From: Phytoseiulus persimilis
Lineage: Eukaryota; Arthropoda; Arachnida; Mesostigmata; Phytoseiidae
Direction of reading: 5' to 3'
DNA: 64,000 nucleotides
Assembly: GCA_037576195.1 (NCBI GenBank)
Contig: CM075101.1
Location: forward strand, 47,988,001-48,052,000
Below the pieces are notes generated by a model, which was not told the DNA's origin, did no database searches, and saw only the letters and a program-made list of their open reading frames with translations. Shown here piece after piece: positions 57,899-64,000 of the stretch. The first letter of the stretch is position 1, and the number at the start of each line of letters is the position of its first letter. Both the position numbers and the translations under genes were made by a program.

Positions 57899-60411
57899 GG
57901 AATCATCAGGCAAGGGGCCCAGTTCTGAGCTTGCTCAGTTCTTCACTCAGTCCACAGATTCCACTGTTGTCTGTCCATAGACATTGTTTACATTCTCATC
58001 CTTGCTCCGCCATCAGGCCCTCAACTGTGCTCGCGGAACTAGCGCCACTGTTGGGGGGCTCGTGCACTAAGGACCTCAGTGCGGTCTTTGTATAGATTTC
58101 CCGTAGGACGCCTCCGCTTGCGTAAAGCAACACCTACGCAAAACCTCGACTTGACGAACCTGCAGTTCCGTCGGCTAGTCACCGGCCCGGTTGGCCTGCA
58201 ACCTGCTCTCGCTGCCCTCAGCGGGGCCGGATGTGTCGGTGCAACCATGACATTGCGAGGAACTGGGAGTATCGTCGTTCTCCCGCTCGTGCTCGAAGCG
58301 GGGCGCCAGAAGCTATGAATTCGCCAATCCTCGTGGTCGATCTCATACTCTCGGGGTTTTGCGCCCGCTTCCCATTCCGGTTGGACCCAGCTCTTCTACA
58401 ACGAGCCCAGTCACCCTGTTGAGAATCCGACTCTGAAGACGGAAACTTTGCACAGAATCCAAGCGATGCTGAATCCATTGTCCAGGTTGGATCCGTGTCT
58501 GGAGACTCTTGCGAGTTCCTTCCGAGGTTTGGCGAGGATTCTCCCTTTGGCGACCCTCTGATTCGGGCCACGAGCAACCCCGGCGAGAAACCTTCACAGT
58601 TGTGAGTGGTTGAACACCGTCTACCCTCCGACTGGTCGCGGTGCGTATCAGTGACGGAATAACGGGTCGTGATCATCGCACTACTCAGTGATCAAGGAGG
58701 AGGCAGGATCCGCATCCCTTCAGGATGGAGCTCGATGGTAGATCGCCTCGGATAATCATCTGAGCTTCACAAGATTGTTGTGGTTCCTCGGAGCTGAAGC
58801 GGGTTTTGCCGAAACTGGGGCTCTCGTCAGCCCTGCGACGGAGTGTGACTGGCATTCCAAGGTGGACCCATAGGCGTATGCGGTGATTCATTGGCGTCTA
58901 TGGGGTTCATAAAGAGATTTCAGCGTTCCATGAGCCCTGGCCCCACCGAAGATTGTGCCACTTCGTGGGAGTGATGCTTCTCCATGCGATCGTCCCTTCA
59001 AAGTTGAGCCAACATTCCGTCATTCGGAGGCCCCATTACCTATTAGAGTCAGGAGAGGAAGATGATCAGTTGAGCAGACAACCAATGAGACATACCGATG
59101 AGATAAACGGATCCATTCCCCCCCCCCCCCTCTTTCTGTGCGGATGATGAGCTCTGGCTCATTCATCCCTATCAAGGCTGTGTCCTCGGAAACTGCTATG
59201 CAGCATTTCCACTGATTTACCTCGACTGCCCCGGTATTCGCTCCCTGCGTTGAGCAGCGATTCAATAACCTCAGTTCGAGTTCATCTCGATACGTGTAGA
59301 CATCCAGCTCCCATCCTCGGAGGAGGAAAGCGAATAATCTTTCCGCTCCACTCGGTGTTTCCGATTGAGACGTACATCTATCCTTGAGAATTTTGACTTT
59401 TCTCTAGGGAAAAAACGAGAAGTCATCCTCCTCTGGTCCCGAAGCTCCAAAGGATGCAGGCAAACGGATTTGGTCCGCTATTCGTTTCTGACTTCCCAGA
59501 GGTATTAGATGGGAGACGATGGAAAAAACGATTCTCACGTCCTGATTCCTTTTGTGCGAAGCTCATGAGCCATCTCCTGGCTGGCTCTCATCTACTTCTT
59601 TGTTTTCCGGCTGAGCCTCTCAGCCAGCCCTCAGAAGCGTCCCGGGATCACCTTTCGGTATTGCTTCAGTAACACTCCCTATCGCCTCGCAAATCCCATT
59701 GCGGGCGGTGGGGTTGGGTCTTAAGATGGTTCAGATTTGATTCTGATATAAATTAAATCCTCTTTTTACCACACAAGAAATTTTTGTTGTCGGCCGGGGA
59801 TCGAACCCGCAATTGCTACCTTAGCGTGGCACCCAAGGCTCTCATCTACTTGCCGGTGGCTCCATCTCCAACCAGAAGGTTCGCCCCGGCTTCGCTCCTC
59901 TCGTTCTTTTTATTCAGCACGTTTGTGAGAATCTGAGCTGGCAGAGGACAGCCCCTCGTTCCAAAGAATTATCCTTTTCTTCACCGCGTTGAATGCTCCG
60001 AGCGATGCCCTCCCGGATTGAAGTGGGTTGAAGGGAATAATCATACCGGCACTGGTTCATCGATCCTCCAGGCGATTGATCCGAGTCGATGTGCAGTTTC
60101 GGGAGCTGTGGCCTACAGCTGCCAGAGGGCACTCCAGCTGTCACATGGGGGCGCCCCCGAGTCCGCGGACCGTCAGTCAGAGATCATCTCATCAGCTTCT
60201 CTGTTGTTGTTGTGGTGGAACGAGGCTCGGTCGCCGATGGCGGCAGCACAGGGTGCTGAAGTCGCAAGGATTGAAGTCAATAAAAGCGGATGTTCGTCCT
60301 GAACAGAGGCAGTTGTGTGCTGAGAGCCAATCAGAGAGTTGATTGATCCGCGAGCCAAAGGAATCTGCAACCTAGAGGCCCTCCCAAGACGCTGTGCAAT
60401 CTCAAACCATC
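57899..60411. promoter_or_regulatory. Divergent intergenic region between the RGS gene and MED16
   Basis: 2.5 kb separates the RGS start (minus) from the MED16 start (plus). It contains a 13-base C tract (59118-59130) and a tRNA-derived SINE-like sequence near 59760-59890. No gene was supported. The promoter role is inferred from orientation. Confidence 0.45.
59700..59890 (-). mobile_element. tRNA-derived SINE-like sequence
   Basis: On the minus strand an exact pol III B-box GGTTCGATCCC (59807-59797) sits in a tRNA T-arm-like context (GCGGGTTCGATCCCCGGCC). A less clear A-box-like region lies 40-60 bases upstream. Downstream comes a non-tRNA tail (ACAACAAAAATTTCTTG). The anticodon arm does not fold convincingly as a true tRNA, so a SINE or tRNA relic is the better reading. 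Ends are approximate. Confidence 0.5.
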
Positions 60412-62796
60412 ATGGAGCAGGTTTACTCCGTGTTTCGGAAACCATCTGTGTTCCCGAACGCCGAATGGCGAGAACGGGTTCTAAAGTGCTCAGTTTCTTC
60501 TCGGAACACATTGGCGTTCACAGCTGACTCTCTCGATGGACCTGGAAGAGTCTCGTCGTTCAGAGTCTACGTGGTCGACCTGAATACACCGTGGCAACCG
60601 AGTTTCGTCGTCAATCACACGGAGGAAATCACATGCATCGAGTGGGATCCGAGTGGAACTCGGTTGATGGTTGCCGATGCTACAGGCACGATTCTCATGT
60701 TCCAGATGCGGAACTTCCTCCTGAACGATTGGACTCTGATCTCCAAGACCGAGTTCCCTGGAGAACATATCATCGCGGGTGCCTGGTTCCATAGCGGCAA
60801 GAAAGTCGCTGTGCATCCCGAGAAGAAAGAGAGTCCTCTGTACCTCGAGAAGTACGCTCATCTAAAATTCGGACCATCAATGAGACGCATGGGGGGCAAA
60901 CCGTGTGAAGGCTGTTTGACAGTTAGCGCGTCGGGTCTCGTCTGTGTGGTGGTCATATGCGGAGAGGAGTCGGTAGTGTCAGCATCGCAACCGTTGACAA
61001 AGTTCCGACATCGTCTCCAACTTGTGGATCTCTGCTACGGCAAGAACGGTGATTTCCTTGTGGTCACCAGCGACGGGCTGGTGCAGTCGGCCGTGCATTT
61101 CTTCCGGATAGCTCTGAAGATGAATCAGGACAAGTGTGAGATCAGTTGCCAGCCGTTCTCGAGTTTGTACCTTGATTCGCAGAGAGAAGAAGCGTACCAG
61201 CGCGTGACCCACTTGCGTTTCATACTCAAGGAGGCTGCCGATGGAGTCGTCGTGTCCGTGACCAACGGTCAGCAGAGCATCGTCGAGCTGTGGGAACTCC
61301 GAGAGAAGACGGTCAGCGTTCATCCCAAACTCGGGGACGCTGACAACAAGCTCACCGTCGGGTGGCAGTTGCACGCAATCTCTACTCACAGCTCCGCTGT
61401 CACAGCTATGGCCACCCCCCGACTGTGTCTCTTCGAATTGAGTCCTCCGCCGTCCTATATCCTGATCGCTTTCAAAGATCACACAGTGAAGTGCTTCGCT
61501 CGTGATAAGCTCGCCTGCATCCAAAGTATACCCACTCTTTCCAGTCCCCACACGGTCAAGAACCAGCAGCACGCTCAGATGGGCGATATGTGCCTCAGCC
61601 ATACGGGATGTGTTCTCATAACCGTTGACAGCCTCTCGCAGATCTCCCTGTACAGACTCTCCCCGATCACTGAGCCGGGGGCGCCTATGAGCGCACTTTA
61701 CGCGGCCACCGTGCTCGAGTATTGCCTTATTACCGGTGTAGATTGGTGGGACGTCCTAATCAGCTTGAGGCCGGGCCTAATCGAAAAAGTTTCCGAGAAA
61801 CTCTGTGAAGTGTTCGAGAAGCAGCCGGACGGTGTTCAACAATTTTTCCAGAGCCGATTCCTGGCTCTGAAAGGCAGTCTCTATCGACTGTTGAATACGG
61901 GTTTCGTGAAAGCCGGTGACTGTCATGCGCAGATGATGTTGGCCGCGGTCAGCTGTGTCATCAAGGGGCTCCTCCGACCTCGCGAAACAAAGCCCGATGG
62001 AGCACCAACCGACACTCTGTCTGGCCTCATCAACGACAGAGCGCAGGTGACCAACAATATAGAAAGGGCTCTCACGACCTTGGACACCAAAGAGTTTTTC
62101 GTTGAACCCGCTATACTGCCATCGGTGCAACACCATGTTCAGTGGGTTACAGACCTGGCTCTCCATCTCATGGCCTCCTTCCCGCTCCAAGTCTACCAGC
62201 ATCAACGATTCCCTGGCGGCGGATTGATTTCGGACGCCAAGAGCATCAATGCCATCCGGGAGTTGCTGGTGATTTTCCGAATCTGGGGATTGATCAGTGA
62301 AAGCTGTCTACCTGTCTACACGAAGATGGCCGACAACTGCGACGTCCTCGGAACGCTGTTCCGACTTCTGACAAAGACGCTCATGAATCACGGGTCAGAG
62401 CCGGACGCGTCGCTGCTAGAAGAATGTAGTGTGCTTCCGTCGCAAATTCTCATCCCGTCGCTGGACCTCGGGAGCACTTCGCCCGAAGGAATATGCGGGC
62501 CGGCTTTGTTCGTGCAACCTCTACCGCTCGCGCTGGAATTCCACGCTTTCCCAGACTATGTGCGAACTCACAACCATAAATCTGCGAACACCGTCGAAGG
62601 ATGTGTACGAACATCGTCGCATACGGACATAGTGAGGCACATCTCTCTCGGGAAGCACGTGGAGAAGGTGCGTAAATGCACAAGATGCTTCAGTTTGTCG
62701 ATGCTTCGATCCAGTGTAAAACTGAGCGCTATGAGGGCGTGGGAACAACGCTGGCTGCGGAGTTGCCCATGCGGAGGTCAATGGGTGCTTTGTTAA
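60412..62796 (+). CDS. MED16: Mediator complex subunit 16 (MED16), intronless
   Basis: Subunit of the Mediator tail module, which links transcription activators to RNA polymerase II in the nucleus. One uninterrupted exon of 794 residues from ATG at 60412 (MEQVYSVFRKPS), close to the usual length of the family. The N-terminal half is a WD40-type propeller (ITCIEWDPSGTRLMVADATG; DLCYGKNGDFLVVTSDG; YILIAFKDHTVKCFARD). The C-terminal half is helical (FFQSRFLALKGSLYRLL; TDLALHLMASFPLQVYQHQ). It ends with the family's Cys-rich tail, CTRCFS and EQRWLRSCPCGGQW. A GTG 18 bases upstream is in frame but the ATG is the natural start. A poly(A) signal lies at 63045. Animal MED16 genes usually have many introns, so the single exon suggests intron loss or retroposition. 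Confidence 0.93.
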   Translation: MEQVYSVFRKPSVFPNAEWRERVLKCSVSSRNTLAFTADSLDGPGRVSSFRVYVVDLNTPWQPSFVVNHTEEITCIEWDPSGTRLMVADATGTILMFQMRNFLLNDWTLISKTEFPGEHIIAGAWFHSGKKVAVHPEKKESPLYLEKYAHLKFGPSMRRMGGKPCEGCLTVSASGLVCVVVICGEESVVSASQPLTKFRHRLQLVDLCYGKNGDFLVVTSDGLVQSAVHFFRIALKMNQDKCEISCQPFSSLYLDSQREEAYQRVTHLRFILKEAADGVVVSVTNGQQSIVELWELREKTVSVHPKLGDADNKLTVGWQLHAISTHSSAVTAMATPRLCLFELSPPPSYILIAFKDHTVKCFARDKLACIQSIPTLSSPHTVKNQQHAQMGDMCLSHTGCVLITVDSLSQISLYRLSPITEPGAPMSALYAATVLEYCLITGVDWWDVLISLRPGLIEKVSEKLCEVFEKQPDGVQQFFQSRFLALKGSLYRLLNTGFVKAGDCHAQMMLAAVSCVIKGLLRPRETKPDGAPTDTLSGLINDRAQVTNNIERALTTLDTKEFFVEPAILPSVQHHVQWVTDLALHLMASFPLQVYQHQRFPGGGLISDAKSINAIRELLVIFRIWGLISESCLPVYTKMADNCDVLGTLFRLLTKTLMNHGSEPDASLLEECSVLPSQILIPSLDLGSTSPEGICGPALFVQPLPLALEFHAFPDYVRTHNHKSANTVEGCVRTSSHTDIVRHISLGKHVEKVRKCTRCFSLSMLRSSVKLSAMRAWEQRWLRSCPCGGQWVLC

Positions 62797-63044
62797 CGTC
62801 AATCGCGAGCGACGCTCTTTAACGTCTGACTTCCGGATGCCACCGCTGGAAGGAGAGGATTCCGAAGCAGAGAGAAGCCGCGTCTGAAGGGCCAGCATAC
62901 ACGAGGAGCTGACGACTCATCAAGTATCACTCTGTCTTCCGCCCTTGTAAATAGTCCCATTTTGTAAAGCCTCTCTTCGACGTGTCTCATTAATTAACTG
63001 TGACCATTGGACGATATCGGCGAACGACGATGAAGTTGTGATCG

Positions 63045-63050
63045 AATAAA
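63045..63050 (+). terminator. AATAAA poly(A) signal of MED16
   Basis: Canonical hexamer about 250 bases after the MED16 stop codon, on the same strand. Confidence 0.65.
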
Positions 63051-63398
63051 GTAGTTTCCAGCTCGAAAACGGATCGTCAAAATACGTATCTTTCTTCATG
63101 AGCAAATATTCCGTCGGATTCTGTGAGCAACTCAACACGCTTCTTACAAGCTTCCAGGTTCACATTTTTCACTCCGTCAGGTGATGGACTTGTTTAAGCA
63201 GTAGAATACGTTTCCTCCGCTCAAGGGCCAGGAAAGCGGTGAACTATTGTCATCGCCGTCAGACTCGGAGGAAAAGGGAACGAATTCTTTATGACTCTGC
63301 GTTGAAGATTTTGGACCTCTTCCTCAAGTGCTTCGCTGTGGCATAGGAACGGAAGTTCAAGACCCCGGCATTCTTCCAATTAAAATGAGAGCCTTGGC

Positions 63399-63404
63399 TT
63401 TATT
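63399..63404 (-). terminator. AATAAA poly(A) signal of the right-edge gene
   Basis: TTTATT on the plus strand reads AATAAA on the minus strand, about 245 bases past the stop of the gene at 63649. MED16 and this gene are therefore tail to tail, their signals about 350 bases apart. Confidence 0.6.
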
Positions 63405-63648
63405 AGTGGAAACAACTTGTTATATTCATGTGTTCTTCGATTGTACAGGGTGAAAATGAACTACACCACGCACCGGTCCCCGAATATTTTCGTTCGCGAG
63501 GATTCCCGGCGACCTAGGAGACTCCATGAGACTCGGTGGACTCAGCCACTGGCACAGCTATCTTGAAGTTATCCGTCTCTGTTCACCAGAGTCGCGATCA
63601 GCTGATCCTTTTTCTCTCCAATGTGTTCTGTCTGTATTTTACAACGAC

Positions 63649-64000
63649 CTAATCTCTCGGCAAATACTCGGGATACTCATCAGACAATCTTCTGAACTCC
63701 TGAGCGACTGTGTCCTCCGGTAGAGGCAACGTGCGTAGGAGTTGGAACACGGCGCGGACGGCGCTATTTTTCAAATGGGGATCGGACGCAATCTTGGAAG
63801 TCAGCACGTTCTTATAGGCCGCGTAGGTGGTTTTGGCCATCTCGATCTGACAGAGCCTCTGCTCGACAGAGTCTCTCGGCAGACGGGACAGCTTCGAAGA
63901 CAGAGAAGCTAAAACTCCTTCGAGATACTTCCCTTCCAAGATTCGTTCGATAGCCTCTTCATCTTCTTTCACGTCGAGGATGTCCTTGAGGATGCTCCTC
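63649..64000 (-). CDS. 3'-terminal exon of an unidentified gene, runs off the right edge
   Basis: Open on the minus strand from the window edge to TAG at 63649. It encodes a helical, charged C terminus of about 116 residues: ILEGKYLEGVLASLSSKLSR, IEMAKTTYAAYKNVL, NSAVRAVFQLLRTLPLPED, then a tail ending EYPEYLPRD. Codon flow, the absence of stops and a downstream poly(A) signal support a real gene. The family is not recognised. The pattern resembles an all-alpha repeat or adaptor protein, but no function is proposed. Confidence 0.7.
   Translation of the reverse strand, partial: RSILKDILDVKEDEEAIERILEGKYLEGVLASLSSKLSRLPRDSVEQRLCQIEMAKTTYAAYKNVLTSKIASDPHLKNSAVRAVFQLLRTLPLPEDTVAQEFRRLSDEYPEYLPRD

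Noticed and set aside
59775-59880. Genuine tRNA gene
   Set aside because: The B-box and T-arm are good, but the acceptor and anticodon arms do not pair convincingly and the sequence continues into a SINE-like tail.
60979-61602. 207-codon minus-strand frame
   Set aside because: Antisense shadow of MED16.
63453-63462. TACAGGGTGA, like the end of the palindromic MITE family
   Set aside because: Only the first few bases match; no inverted partner or further similarity.

Overview
The window is eukaryotic genomic DNA, not bacterial. It has spliced genes with GT-AG introns mostly of about 80-400 bases, animal-specific gene families, and many transposon relics. The genes (EXT2, RIF1, SERINC, an R7-type RGS protein, MED16) point to an animal. 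Compact introns, near-balanced base composition and the R1-like LINE fit an arthropod, possibly a mite or other chelicerate. That taxonomic reading is an inference and was not tested.

Layout from left to right. Positions 1-2349 (minus) hold most of an EXT2 heparan sulfate polymerase gene that runs off the left edge. Divergent from it are two complete RIF1 genes in direct tandem: copy A (3375-7666) and copy B (10780-15185). They share the same three-exon structure and intron phases. Copy B keeps the paired PP1-docking motifs SILK and RVSF near its C terminus; copy A has lost both. This pair is the most interesting host feature of the window. From about 16 to 35 kb the DNA is mostly mobile elements: two non-autonomous TIR transposons of one family (one carrying a nested 1.06-kb near-perfect palindrome), a hAT-like element with a clear 8-bp target duplication, a 45-bp tandem array that inverts, a broken R1-like LINE, and a nearly intact second LINE flanked by a 15-bp target duplication.

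From 38 kb onward host genes return. A SERINC (serine incorporator) gene lies at 38056-40203 (minus; first exon not found). A sparse region at 40-53 kb has a few exon-like segments and a possible small Ser-rich gene. An R7-family RGS gene of the RGS9/11 type lies at about 53.5-57.9 kb (minus; DEP, DHEX, GGL and RGS domains). A complete single-exon MED16 lies at 60412-62796 (plus). The 3' exon of an unidentified gene (minus) runs off the right edge.

The genes do not form one pathway. EXT2 acts in the Golgi, RIF1 and MED16 in the nucleus, SERINC in membranes and RGS at the inner plasma membrane. EXT2/RIF1-A and RGS/MED16 are head-to-head pairs that may share promoter regions. Exon boundaries were placed by eye from reading frame, splice consensus, phase agreement and remembered family sequences; no alignment program was run.
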